Shown here in pieces: positions 11,510 through 23,200 of a DNA stretch of 64,000 bases (its first letter is position 1; every line of letters starts with the position of its first letter). The notes beneath the pieces were generated by a model. That model ran no database searches. It saw nothing but the letters and a program-made list of their open reading frames with translations, and was not told the origin of the DNA. The stretch lies in the NCBI GenBank assembly GCA_016081115.2, contig JABTTQ020002837.1, positions 558,001-622,000 of the forward strand, written 5' to 3'. Both the position numbers and the translations under genes were made by a program. This stretch comes from Rehmannia glutinosa. Taxonomy: Eukaryota; Streptophyta; Magnoliopsida; Lamiales; Orobanchaceae.

Positions 11510-12490
11510 TTAGGTATACATGTTTCTAAACCAAAACTTATATTTAGCAATTAACCATATTTGATTAGTAGCACCTTTTCAAGTTTCAATAGAATTCAAT
11601 CAAAATATAATGTTCACCAATATAATTGTTCATATCCTCTATTACATCATGGCCACTAGTGATTATAATTGCATGACAAATCGAAAGTTCTTGAAGTTTC
11701 TAAGACTTGAAAGTTCTTAAGGAACTTTTAGGTTTCAATGAAATGTCAAGCAAAAACTAAGTAGTGAATTAAAGATTAAAAATTAACAAAGTACCAACAA
11801 GCCTTAATAATTGAGTTTGTTGTAGAAATAGCTAGTGAAATCACTAAAAGCCATTAACTCTAATAATGAATACCACAATTATTCACTAAATTAATGTAAC
11901 AAAATCTTACCTAATCTTCATTGTGGGTAGAGAGCATTGTTGGTACTATAAACAAATTAAAAAGAAAAGACAAGTTTTTTGAATGACATAAGATAGAGAT
12001 ATTTTTATAAAAAATATTAATCCTACAATATAATCCAAGTGGGATGACAAAATCTCAACTATCAATATGAAAAGTCCAGAGTGGGTTTTAGAAAGTTTAT
12101 CATTTTTTTAGGTCGAAGTGATGCATGGAAATAGTTTGTGGTGTTTTGAGAAATGAATTAATGTTGAGAATGAGTGATCATTTATTTATTGGTGTAAATG
12201 TATTGTGGAAAGTAATGGACAAAACTCAAAAGTGAAAGCATGCAACATTTAATTTTTTTTAGGAAAGATGAGATATTTTAAAATGAATGTTTTTTTGAGT
12301 AAATATCAAGGGAGGGAAAAAGTGATACCCCTTCTGATGGTGCAATTTGTAAAACAGAAACACAGTCAAGGGAGTATTTGTAATTTTGGAAGAAATTTTT
12401 TTTTTTTTTCTAAATTAGACTAAAGCTTAGAAATATTTTTTAAAAACCTTCTTATAATTACAGAACATACGCGTATGTGTAATAAACATG
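11510..12490. other. Intergenic, with a degenerate MITE
   Basis: AT-rich, no gene. Around 12300-12465 pieces of the abundant MITE family are recognisable (GGGAGTATTTGTAATTTTG and a partly matching right arm), but both termini are worn. Confidence 0.5.
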
Positions 12491-12494
12491 ATGT

Positions 12495-12910
12495 TACTCT
12501 GGGCAATCACTTCAAGTCAAGATACTCCAACCTAAGGTATTTGTCCCTGGTTTAATATTCAATCCACGTGTCGGGAACTGGCCCGTGACATGCAAAGAGG
12601 TTAGAAGGGTTAGAGGTTGTCTCGGGGAAGCCTATCTGATGCTTAAGTCAATATGGTGTAGAGGAAAATCCAGAGCGTTAAGGAAATTCAACAGTTAAAA
12701 TGTGTTTAATAAAAAATAATTAGGGAGAGACTATTTATACCTGGGATTGTATGTTGCATGGGCCGAATATAACAATTTGAGCCTCGTGGGCTTGATGTGA
12801 TGAGTTGAGCCTCGTGAGTCTTTTCTACTGGTTTTGCCCAATTTTATTTTTATGGGCTAATAATTAATTAAAATGATATTAAATAAATAATTAAATATTT
12901 TACCCCTCGT
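12495..12910 (-). mobile_element. LTR-like dispersed repeat
   Basis: Similar in order of motifs to 56430-56720: AAGATACTCCAACC, a block with AATAAAAAATAAT, TATTTATACCTG, then GAGCCTCGTGGGC and GCCCAATT. On the minus strand TATAAATA gives a TATA-like core, so both may be old LTRs of one family. Their ends and target duplications were not found. Confidence 0.4.
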
Positions 12911-13209
12911 CAAAACCCAACTTTCATTGTCCTGTTCGGGTGTTGTGCAAGAGAAAACCCTAGAACCACAATGTCATTCAACCGAATATGTACAAAAGAA
13001 AATGAGCACAATGTGTACGGACTCGCACACACTAACCAATTCTTAGTTATACAATAATAGCAACAGTAAAAATTAAAAATATTTTATGTGCTAGGAGCTC
13101 AATTATTTAAGTGTACATATATATTTTGTATTTCTCTTGCACAGTTGAACTACTTGTAGGACCTAGTCATAAATCAAGATATACAAGAGATGTAACAGCA
13201 AGCCCACTA

Positions 13210-13458
13210 AAAAAAAAAAGATGAACCATGTTCCTAAGGTCTCCTACCGCTCCGCCCCTAGAGCTTCGTCGATGAGGTGAATTGTGGGATACACTTCAAC
13301 GAGTTAGGGTCCTGAGCTGCTTTAGACTGAGTCACCACACAAGAAGTCATCCTCCAACCTGTTACTAGGGGGATTCGAACTTCCACGCTGGCAGTGCTTG
13401 CGAAGCGGATATCACAACACTCAAATCCTTTACCAGTTGAGCAATGCCCCGAGGGCAC
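13210..13458 (-). mobile_element. tRNA-derived SINE
   Basis: On the minus strand, an A-box-like TTGCTCAACTGG (13433-13444) and a B box AGTTCGAATCC (around 13371-13381) mark a tRNA-derived pol III promoter. About 150 bp of unrelated body ends in a T run at about 13210-13220, as in the Au-type plant SINEs. The box spacing is long for a real tRNA and the rest does not fold as a cloverleaf, so this is not a tRNA gene. Confidence 0.6.
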
Positions 13459-14251
13459 AAGCAACTGGACTTTAATTTTACTTGTTGCATTATAGCTTTT
13501 CAAGCAGAGAAGAAAACGGGAAAACAATTTCTCGCACATTGAACTTAGACCTTTTTAACATTTTGCAATTTTTTAACTAACAACATAAACTTTGTGGGTT
13601 TTTCATTTTGCAGTCTCCAGCTAGCCAATGGAATATTCGTCCATGTGACTTGGAATATTCCAACCGAGTGGCTGTAGGTTACAAAGTGAAAACCCTGTAC
13701 ATATTAGATTGTTAGTTGAATAATAAAACAATTTAGGTCGCAAAATGTTAAAATGACCTAATCAATTCAGGTTGCAAAACCCTAACACGTTATAACCGAG
13801 TTAAAGTTAAGTTTGGTGGGCTCAGATACAACTCGAATAACACGAATAATATATATAGATTGAATTCAGATCAACCTAGATAGGGATGACAATGGGCGGG
13901 GTGGCCCGCCGTGGTCGCGGGGCAGGGCGGGTCACCCGTGTTGAATTTTTTTTATTTTTTTTATATTTTTATCTTATATTTTATATTATTAATAATTTTT
14001 TAATATTATATTTTGTATTATAAATACATATTATTTATAAAATTTGTCATTATATATGTTAAATATAATATTAAATACATAAAACTATATTATTTTATAT
14101 AATATACATATAAAATATACATTAAATATATTAAAAAAATAAAAAAATAGCACGGGCGGGGCGGGGCGGGTATCCACGGGGTGGCGGTGATACCCAGACC
14201 CGCTTTGTCCGCCCCGAGTCAAGAGGCGGGGCGGCCCAAACGGGGCGGGTC

Positions 14252-15746
14252 TGTAAGTCCAAGCGGCTACGATAATCTAGAGGGGGGGTGAATAGATTAT
14301 CTCCATCTTTTCGATTTCGCCCTCTTTTAACAATCGAATGCTCAAACAAAATAATAAAGGTGCGGAATGTAAACAACACACGTCGATTTAAAGAGGTTCA
14401 ACCCACCTAGGGCCTAATCCTCTACCACCCCAAAGATATCCAGGGATGGATTTCGAAAAGAAAAAGAATTTTATTAATTACCAAAATTAATACAAATTCA
14501 ACTTACAACACCTTGAAGAGCACCACACTCTTCTTTAACACCACCTTTGGAAATTACCACAATCTCCCTTTGAAGATTACCACAATCTTCTTTCAACGGC
14601 ACCTAGTGAAGATTACCACAATCTTCAACCTTGAAGAATACCAAATTCTTCAACACCTCAATAAGAAGATTACCACAATCTTCTTGCACCTATCACCTAG
14701 ATCATCCAAGTGTGCTCTTACCACAAGAACACTCACAAGGATATCTTGTGTTTGAATGATAACAAAAATCAAGATTACAACTCAATAATGAATATTACAA
14801 TTTGAGTGCAAAGTGTAATCAAGAATAGCCTAGACCTCAAAGATGTGAAAGTGATAAGCTAGGCAATTTTACAACAAGAATAATAACAATGAAAGACCAA
14901 GTGTTTGCTTGAAGTGTATCTTGTTGTGTTGTATCTCAATTGTTGTCTTGGTTGCTCCAAAACTTCCTCTATTTATAGGAGATGATAGATCAAGCATAGG
15001 CTCCTCTTGGGGATTGAAAATCTCTGAGAAAAATACAATTAAAATCAAGAATATAGTTGTTAGAAATCAATCCCACATTTTAAGGAAATGTGTTTGTTGT
15101 CAAACGGTCATATTTTTTTTCTTAATACACAGGCGGCGGCCGCACGTAAATAGACGTTGGAAAAATACACAAAAAAAATAACACAGGCGATCGGTCGACG
15201 CGTCTACCTCGGCCGTCGACCATCACCCCAACCGGTCCCCTCATGGATTTTGCAAAGACCAAGTGTTATGTTTCAAAACACACTTTGCAGGTGCACCGGC
15301 CGCACTGGCGCACGGCCAACCGACCGGTCGACGCCTGCGGCGGCCGGCCGACCGCTTGTTTTCCTTCCGTCTCATTTTTCTGTTTCTAAAAACATCTTCA
15401 GTACGGGTTGCCCTATAGGGCACCGGTCGACCACGAGAGAGTAAATATTGTCTAATTTTTTGTCGAAAATAAAACTCAAGAAATACTCCGAAAATTTAGT
15501 AAAAACATTTTAAACCGATCGGGAGTATTCGGACAACATTTAGAAACATCGTTTGAGAGTGAAAACCCAATAACGTAAAATCATTAAAAGCGTTGTCCAA
15601 TTTAGACGAAAATAAACTTGAAGAAATACTCCAGGAAAATATTAAAACCATTTTAAATCATTTAGGAGTATTTGGACAACAATTAAAAACATTGTTTTGG
15701 TGCAAAACAAAATCATCAAAATTAAGATAAAAACATGTATCAAACA
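14252..15746 (-). repeat. 3' LTR of the retrotransposon
   Basis: A 1495-bp direct repeat of 20657-22170. In element orientation it starts TGTTTGATACATG and ends GCTTGGACTTACA. A TATA-like TATAAATAGAGG lies at about 14966-14978 (minus). It is almost identical to the other LTR outside a GC-rich block (about 15125-15440). Confidence 0.9.
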
Positions 15747-15759
15747 ATCTCCCCTTTTT
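15747..15759 (-). other. Polypurine tract
   Basis: On the minus strand AAAAAGGGGAGAT directly precedes the TG of the 3' LTR. This is the expected place and composition for the plus-strand DNA primer of an LTR retroelement. Confidence 0.8.
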
Positions 15760-16980
15760 GATGATTACAAACCAAAACAATTTTTACACAAACTAAGAGA
15801 GCAATTTTAGAAATGATTTTCCCGGTAAAAACATTTGACCGTTTGGAAGCAACCAAAATTTCCAAAAATATTAAAGCAACCAAGTAGGGAGTAAATATTT
15901 TCAATAATAAGCACAAGCTCCCCCTATCAACAAGCACATCAAGAATAATGTAAGAGCAATCATCCATAAGCTAAAAGCTTTAGCTTTTACAATTTGTTCA
16001 AGAGCTTATAAGCTCCCCCTGTCACAAAACAACATTAAACAATAATATAAGTCCATCAAGCAACAATTGGACTAAGAACAAATCACAACTTATGGCTTTT
16101 ATGAGCCATAGCTTATAGCTTTTATGACAAGCTTTTATTAGCTTCTTTGAGCTAATGAGCCAATATCCTGTTTCTCCCCCTTTGGAATCATCAAAAAGAA
16201 TGTTAGGATGGTGAAAACACCATACATTAATATCAAAGCGCCAAAGGAGCGGTTTAATATGATTGAGCAATTAAGGCATAATAATCCAAGGAAAATTGGA
16301 GAATTGAAACATAAAAGATCCATGAGCTTATTAGTAAGCTAAAAACATGATTTCAAAAAAATTTTAAGACATTTTGAAGCAAGAGAATCATGTAGAAGTT
16401 GAAAGTTTCATTGCGACATTTTAACAAACACCTTGTGTGCTTTAAAAATAGAAGAGGTTGTATATAACATTTGTAAATGGTTCAAGCCAAAAATTTTCAT
16501 ATCATCAATCAACCTCATTTCAAAGCCCAAAAAAAAATCATATGCACCATATGCAATAATTTGTCCATCAATTAAGAAGCTCAAAGAGATTCTCAAGGGT
16601 TCAACCCAATTGAGATAAGCTAAGAATGATCAAGGCATTTCAAATGCCAACAATTAGAGCATCCAACAAGTAATAAGTCATGCTTTCAACAATACATGTA
16701 TCAAATGTCCCAACATAACCAACTAAGCATAATGAACAAAGCAAAAAGAAGCACTTTTACCATCAAGTACTTCATACCAATAATCAAACAATGCTTTAGA
16801 GTATTTTTACCATCAAATACTCCATCAAAATCATGATCATCCACAAGTCATTATCAACTTGCAATTTTAACCCTTTAAGAAAAACAAGCAAATATCATTA
16901 GTACAAATAAGTTTTACAAAAGTTCATAAAAGTACAAAGCAACTTAAATGAAAATGCTAGAAAGTAAAGGGGTGGGGTAA
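15760..16980. other. Internal region of the retrotransposon, non-coding
   Basis: AT-rich, no long reading frame, no pol motifs. Short repeats such as AGCTTATAAGCTCCCCCT and related AAGCTTTTAT motifs occur around 15970-16140. Confidence 0.5.
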
Positions 16981-16982
16981 CA

Positions 16983-18318
16983 TCATTCCTCATCCGAGGA
17001 GAAGCAAGATCCGAGAATTAAGTCCTTGATGAATTTCTTTAACTTGCCGATAGACTTTTGCATTTTGGAGGTCTTTTGCTCCAAAGCCTCATACCTTGTC
17101 TCATAAAAAGCCCTCATCTCATCAAATTCGGCTTGAGTATACCTCCTAGGCGGTTGAGCACCGGTATTACCCTCCGGATTGCTCGGTTCGCCCTCTTCCG
17201 CCAATCTTGCGGCCTCGATGTCATCAAAGAAGTCATTAGGATCGGGAGACTCTTGACCTCTTCCTCTCGCCATTTTGGTTGGTCGGATTTCCATGTTCTT
17301 GCGCATAGTGACCATTTGGGTGATGTTATCAATGTCAAAGTCGTTTTGAAATACCTCCGAGTTACACTCCGACGAAGGTAGTCCCGATTGAATAAGAAGT
17401 TTACAAATCCAATTTCCCATAACCAACTTCTTATTACCTTGAGTAATGGACTCGATTAGACATTGAATAAGTATGGCACCAAAGTTAAGTGGTTCCCTCC
17501 TAGCAATCTTATAAGTCAAAAATAATCCATATTGCTAGGCATCTTTCCCGACTTACCACAAATGCAATATGCGACAATGACCGATAAAATGCGATGCTCA
17601 AGTGTCATTGCCCAACAAAGAATACTTTGGCCATACTCCCAAATACGTCTTAACTTCTTTCATCGACACCCCCAACATTTCATCATTCCAAGTCCCACAA
17701 GAGAAATAATCCCAACCACCTTCTCTAACATGTAAAAGCCGGCAAATATCATTGGGAGTCCATCTAAAATGACGACCCTTTATAAGCGAATTAACGGCAA
17801 TCGGCTTTCTTTCATTATCATATTCGACCCACATATTGGCATAAAAGAGTTGGATAATATCATCATCATACAACACATAAGCATGCTCCCATAAATACAT
17901 CCAACCTTGCTCCTCAAAAAAATCCTCTTTATAGTAGGATACTCATTTGCAAATGAACTAAAACGACACATTTTAGTCCGAGCAATAGATTTACCTCCCA
18001 TCCCCGAATCCTCATAGTACCATTCCGCATACTTATTGATGAAATTAATAGCATTGCGGGAATTAGGAGCTTGAGTAACAAAAGATTTTTTACCTTTCGC
18101 CCGACGACAATTTTCGAGCGAAATTGTTCCGCGAAGCTCGGTAATTTGGGCCCGAGAGAGAATGGGATTTTGAACATCATCACCTTCTTGAGCCACGTTT
18201 CTTTGAGCGGCTCGAATATCCCTTTGTCGGCCGTCTCGCCGATTTATCAAGTACCCTCTCCGCCCTTTCTTCTCTTAGAAGTGGGATTTTGATCGGTGGA
18301 ATTTCTTGGAGGAGCCAT
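16983..18318 (-). pseudogene. Decayed second ORF of the retrotransposon
   Basis: A coding trace of about 440 codons begins at an ATG at 18318 (MAPPRNSTDQNPTSKRRK) and ends at a stop near 16983. It is broken into segments by at least four frame changes: near 18260, at an A/T run at 17916-17922, near 17600-17640, and near 17520-17530. The middle part (YANMWVEYDNERKPIAVN) resembles, as far as I recall, the domain of plant proteins annotated 'putative plant transposon protein'. The C-terminal part is acidic and then helical, with likely coiled coil (EMRAFYETRYEALEQKTSKM). It is not an integrase or reverse transcriptase; its role is unknown. Confidence 0.6.
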
Positions 18319-18484
18319 ATATGTAAGATTCTTGTGAAAATAAGAAGATTAGCAACAAGAATCGTGAAAAATGATGAAGAATTGAAGATTTTAAAGAAAA
18401 TGGGAAAAATCGCTGAACAAGGGTTTGGAGAAATGTTTGTTCTGTTTCTGAAAGTGAAGAACAGACCCGTTATAGCTTGAAAAA

Positions 18485-18560
18485 TAACCCTGGGAGACCG
18501 GTCGGGGTGGGGTGCGACCGGTCGAGGTGCAGGGCGACCGGTCGCCCCTGCTATGACCGT
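18485..18560. repeat. Cluster of GACCGGTCG palindromes
   Basis: Three close copies of ACCGGTCG sit in a GC-rich patch upstream of the second ORF of the retrotransposon. The same palindromic words fill the divergent block of both LTRs. Confidence 0.7.
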
Positions 18561-19189
18561 TCCAGGTGATTTTTCTTTCTCCCAGAGTTTTCCAAAATTC
18601 AATTTTTCACCCCAAAAGTTTTAAAACTTTGCAAAAATATAAGTTTGGACTATATCCAACAAATATGGGTTTTGGGAAAACATATAAACGATAAAATCAA
18701 GACTAAACACGTAGTGCCTTTTTAAAAGAAAATATTTGCAAGATCAATTAGGGGCACTTAAGGGGTCAAAAAGAAATATCTTGAAAGATATGTGCATAAG
18801 CATAATATCGAGTTTAAAGAAAAATACGAGTAGACATACCTCGATGGTTTAAGAAACTTGATGACGTAATAGCCAATGAGTATGAAATATGTATCCTACA
18901 CAATTCTTAGACAACATTTTCATAGAAAATTCAAGTGTAGGCAAATAATATGAGATATCAAAAAGAGCTTATGCTATAGGATTTCATAAGAGATAATAAG
19001 CCACATAAGTCTAATAAAATGCTCAAGAGTTTTAGAAAATCATGCAAGGTCTCTTTTTTTTAAAAAAAAAATTTGAAACTCATAAATATATAAGAGACCT
19101 ATATTAAAAATAAATACTTGAAAATTCATTTTGCAATTAAAACACAATTAAAAGTATGCATAGATTTAAAAATAAAATGCATATACAAA

Positions 19190-20610
19190 TGGGGAGATAC
19201 GGTTTACCAATTACGCCGTTTCCATGGGTTGTGTCTTTCCCATTGTTGATGATATCTTCCCATTGAGAAGTCACTTTGTTGATGATGACTTCTCCATTTC
19301 CAAGATTGGTTACCTTCCCATGGTTGATGGTTTCTTCTTCTTTGAAAATCATCTTGTTGATGATGTCTTTGCCATTTCAAGGATTGTGTTCTTCCCATTT
19401 TTGATTATACGCTCTTCTTGGAAATTGGCTTTGTTGAGAGTAGTTTCTCCTTATTTGATCAAATGAAACGTTCATTTGATGTTTTCTTGGTGGCATGAAT
19501 TTTCTCCGATTTTTGCTTTGCCGGGTACCTAATAGCACATTGTTTTGTGGTACCCTCATGTGTTTGGGTCCTTTAAGATTAGCTTTGAGACTTTTAGGTC
19601 TCCAACAATATTTAGAGCTATTTCTAGCCCGACAAGAATTAGCCGTATGACCCTTTTTGCCACAATAAAAACAAGTAATAATTCTAGGAGCATAATGACC
19701 AATATGCATAGTGACTTGATCCTTTTTCATATGATTAATAACATTAGGCTTATGATCAAGTCCTTTATCACAATTATGAATATCAACAATATTGGACATT
19801 TTATTGGTACTCAAGTTGGATTTTAATAAATCCTTTTTCATGCAATCAATATTCTCAACAAGAGTACTATTTTCTTTTTCAAGGTTTTTAACCTTGTCAA
19901 GTGTGGTGGTGTGAGCACATGATAGTGATTCATAAGAAGTAAATAAACTATCCTTATCATTTTTCAAAATATTGAATTCCTTTTTCAAATTTTTGTATCT
20001 AACATGTAAGCTTTGGAATTCATTTTGAAGTTCATCATAATCATTTTGTAAATCACTATAATCATTTTGAATGACAATATCATAGGAAGTAGAGGGTTTA
20101 AGACATACCTCATTTTCTTCATTGATGCCCATAAAACAATATTCAACTTCTTCATATTTGGAAGTTGTAGAAGGCTTATTCCTTAGATGTGAGCTTGTAT
20201 GATCTTGAGAAGTAGATGCTTTTGTTTGACTCCTTTCATTTGCAAATACTCCATAGATGGCTTCTAATTTTTTCCATACTTCATGTGCCGACTTTATTCC
20301 TACAATATGTTCATATTCTAAATTAGTAAATGAACAATACAAAATATTTAAAGCCTTACCGTTTAAGGAGATGATTTTCTTTTCTTCATCATTGAGCTTT
20401 TGAAGCCTTTTGAGGTGTATGGTGTATCTTTCGTCGGAATGGATTCTCCATTAATGACGGTGTTCCAAATGTCGAACCCGCAACCTTGTAGATAGCATTC
20501 CATTCTTTCTTTCCAAAAATTAAAATTCTTGGAATCAAATAGTGGTGGTTTGGTGGTGGAGGTGCGGATAGATGAGCTTCGTTCAGAGTCGTCGATCGTT
20601 TCTCTTCACT
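19190..20610 (-). pseudogene. Decayed Copia-type gag
   Basis: The longest intact piece (20342 down to 19377) begins within a Gag-like helical region (SFTNLEYEHIVGIKSAHEVW), continues through a long coiled coil, and holds a CCHC zinc knuckle CFYCGKKGHTANSC at about 19632-19673. Such knuckles bind the element's RNA in Gag. The N-terminal part (about 20610-20402), with PPLFDSKNFNFW typical of Copia Gag, is in another frame; the break falls at a four-base T run at 20398-20401. A second break near 19377 separates a His/Trp/Gln-rich tail. No ATG is visible upstream in the first frame before a stop, so the start is lost or non-standard. Confidence 0.8.
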
Positions 20611-20641
20611 CGCGATGTGAAACGAGCTTGCCAAAGAGTTT

Positions 20642-20654
20642 GGCTTTGATACCA
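20642..20654 (-). other. Primer-binding site (initiator-Met tRNA type)
   Basis: Two bases inside the 5' LTR, the minus strand reads TGGTATCAAAGCC. This differs by one base from the usual plant site complementary to the 3' end of initiator methionine tRNA (TGGTATCAGAGCC). Confidence 0.85.
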
Positions 20655-20656
20655 CT

Positions 20657-22170
20657 TGTAAGTCCAAGCGGCTACGATAATCAGAGGGGGTGAATAGATT
20701 ATCTCCATCTTTTCGATTTCGCCCTCTTTTAACAATCGAATGCTCAAACAAAATAATAAAGGTGCGGAATGTAAACAACACACGTCGATTTAAAGAGGTT
20801 CAACCCACCTAGGGCCTAATCCTCTACCACCCCAAAGATATCCAGGGATGGATTTCGAAAAGAAAAAGAATTTTATTAATTACCAAAATTAATACAAATT
20901 CAACTTACAACACCTTGAAGAGCACCACACTCTTCTTTAACACCACCTTTGGAAATTACCACAATCTTCCTTTGAAGATTACCACAATCTTCTTTCAACG
21001 GCACCTAGTGAAGATTATCACAATCTTCAACCTTGAAGAATACCAAATTCTTCAACACCTCAATAAGAAGATTACCACAATCTTCTTGCACCTATCACCT
21101 AGATCATCCAAGTGTGCTCTTACCACAAGAACACTCACAAGGATATCTTGTGTTTGAATGATAACAAAAATCAAGATTACAACTCAATAATGAATATTAC
21201 AATTTGAGTGCAAAGTGTAATCAAGAATAGCCTAGACCTCAAAGATGTGAAAGTGATAAGCTAGGCAATTTTACAACAAGAATAATAACAATGAAAGACC
21301 AAGTGTTTGCTTGAAGTGTATCTTGTTGTGTTGTATCTCAATTGTTGTCTTGGTTGCTCCAAAACTTCCTCTATTTATAGGAGATGATAGATCAAGCATA
21401 GGCTCTCTCTTGGGGATTGAAAATCTGAGAAAAATACAATTAAAATCAAGAATATAGTTGTTAGAAATCAATCCCACATTTTAAGGAAATGTGTTTTCTT
21501 TGTCAAACGGTCATATTTTTTTTGCCAATGTCAATACATGCAGGCGGCCGGTCGCACGTAAATAGACGTTGGAAAAATACACAAAGAAAATAACACAGGC
21601 GGCACGGCCGACGCCTCGGCCGACCTCGGGCCGACCATCACCCCAACCGGTCCCCCTCATGGATTTTGCAAAGACCAAGTGTTCTGTTTCAAAACACACT
21701 TGCAGTGCACCGTCGCCGCACTGGCGGCATCGGCCGACCGGACCGGTCGACGCCCATGCGGCCGGCCGGTCGACCGCTTGTTTTCCTTCCGTCTCATTTT
21801 TCTGTTTCTAAAAACATCTTGTGCACGGGTTGCCCTATATAGAGGCGGCCAGGTCGACCACGAGACGTAAATATTGTCCAATTTTTGTCGAAAATAAAAC
21901 TCAAGAAATACTCCGAAAATTTAGTAAAAACATTTTAAACCGATCGGGAGTATTAGGACAACATTTAGAAACATCGTTTGAGAGTGAAAACCCAATAACG
22001 TAAAATCATTAAAAGCGTTGTCCAATTTAGACGAAAATAAACTTGAAGAAATACTCCGGAAAATATTAAAACCATTTTAAATCATTTAGGAGTATTTGGA
22101 CAACAATTAAAAACATTGTTTTGGTGCAAAACAAAATTATCAAAATTAAGATAAAAACATGTATCAAACA
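20657..22170 (-). repeat. 5' LTR of the retrotransposon
   Basis: A 1514-bp LTR, the partner of 14252-15746. The TATA-like TATAAATAGAGG lies at about 21367-21379 (minus). Apart from a few single-base changes and the GC-rich block at about 21530-21866, the two LTRs read the same, which implies a fairly recent insertion. Confidence 0.9.
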
Positions 22171-22197
22171 GGGTCATTTGCCATCCCTAAACCAAGA

Positions 22198-22840
22198 ATG
22201 ACTCAATTAAGTCCAAGCAATTCCTAAAAGTGACTTTAAAAAAAAAAATGTTCAAAACCTGTCATGAAACAAATGAAAAGTACACCATGCATATCTCCAA
22301 ATGATTGGTTGAGATATAATTATCAACCCATTTATGTCCATAATCTCTTACCTAAATTTATGGCCCAAAAAGTTTAGTCTGATTTGATTAAACTGAATTT
22401 TCGTTAGTCTACTTTCCAGTTTCCAATGTACTGTTTGCTTTGTGGAATTCATCTTGGTATATTCTGGAATAATCTTTAAATTTCTTAAGTTTACCTTCAT
22501 TTTAGTGGATTTAATTTGGTCAAAATTGTACAAATTAATGTGAAAAGTGATGCCTACATCAACATTAATGACTTCCGTTTAGTACATTCGATCAAGTTTT
22601 TTTCCTTCCTTTTTACGGTAATTTATCACGGACTATAGTGATCATTATCATTGAGGACAAGTTGTGTTTTAAAAAATAATAAAACAATAAGTAAAACCAA
22701 TTCTAAAATAACTTTTTTTTCCGAATACAAAAACTCGTGTCAGATTGTTTAAAATGCCAAAACCCGTTAGACGGGTCCCAAGAACCAACCCGGTAGCATT
22801 TTTGTTTTATTAGCAAGGACCGACATTAGCAGTTTATCTG
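22198..22840. other. Intergenic DNA
   Basis: AT-rich, no coding region or transposon end recognised. Confidence 0.5.
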
Positions 22841-23200
22841 AAAAGTATTAGTACATAATTCACTTGAAAGTACTAGTTTTTATAATAGTGGACAGTGATA
22901 TAGTATCATGAGAGAGCTGAAAAGTATTAGATTTTCATCAGAGAAGTATTAATAGTCCCTCCGAAAAGTGTTAGTACGTAGTTCACTTGTATATATTAAT
23001 AGCTCCCCTAAAAAGTATTAGTTTTTTTCCGTCAAAAGTATTAGTAGTCCCTATGAAACGTATTAGTAGTTCCCATGAAAAATATTAGTTTTTTTCCTAA
23101 AAGGTTTTCAATAATTCGCCCTAAAAGTATTAGTAGTCCCACTGAAAAATATTAGTAGTCCTACTGAAAAGTATTAGTAGGTCCCCTAAAATATATTAGA
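22840..23200. repeat. Degenerate tandem repeat of GAAAAGTATTAGTAGTCCC
   Basis: At least ten imperfect copies of a unit around AAAAGTATTAGTAG(T)CCC, with spacing of about 20-35 bp. Copies differ by small insertions, so this is an old minisatellite-like array. Confidence 0.7.

Larger units (their letters stand above)
14252..22170 (-). mobile_element. LTR retrotransposon with Copia-like gag and no visible pol
   Basis: A 7919-bp element bounded by two LTRs that start TG and end CA in its own (minus) orientation. The target site GGGTC is duplicated exactly at 14247-14251 and 22171-22175. A primer-binding site resembling the initiator-Met tRNA end, a polypurine tract, a decayed gag and a second decayed ORF lie inside. 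The region between gag and the 3' LTR (about 3.4 kb) shows no reverse transcriptase, integrase or RNase H motif that I can recognise, so it is probably non-autonomous. Confidence 0.9.
13881..22189. mobile_element. hAT-type MITE, split by an LTR retrotransposon
   Basis: The left end is TAGGGATGACAATGGG (13881) and the right end, read inverted, is TAGGGATGGCAAATG (ending at 22189). Flanks are AACCTAGA (13873-13880) and AACCAAGA (22190-22197), an 8-bp duplication with one mismatch, as hAT elements make. Without the retrotransposon the element would be about 385 bp: 371 bp on the left, with GGGCGGG-rich ends around an AT-rich core, and 14 bp on the right. Confidence 0.75.

Noticed and set aside
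13371..13444. tRNA gene (A and B boxes on the minus strand)
   Set aside because: The boxes are too far apart and there is no acceptor stem; the body and T tail make it a SINE. The same applies at 26030-26160 and 60250-60465.
16983..17519. A 178-codon minus-strand frame as an independent host gene
   Set aside because: It lies inside the LTR retrotransposon, lacks an ATG, and continues in other frames as the decayed second ORF of that element.
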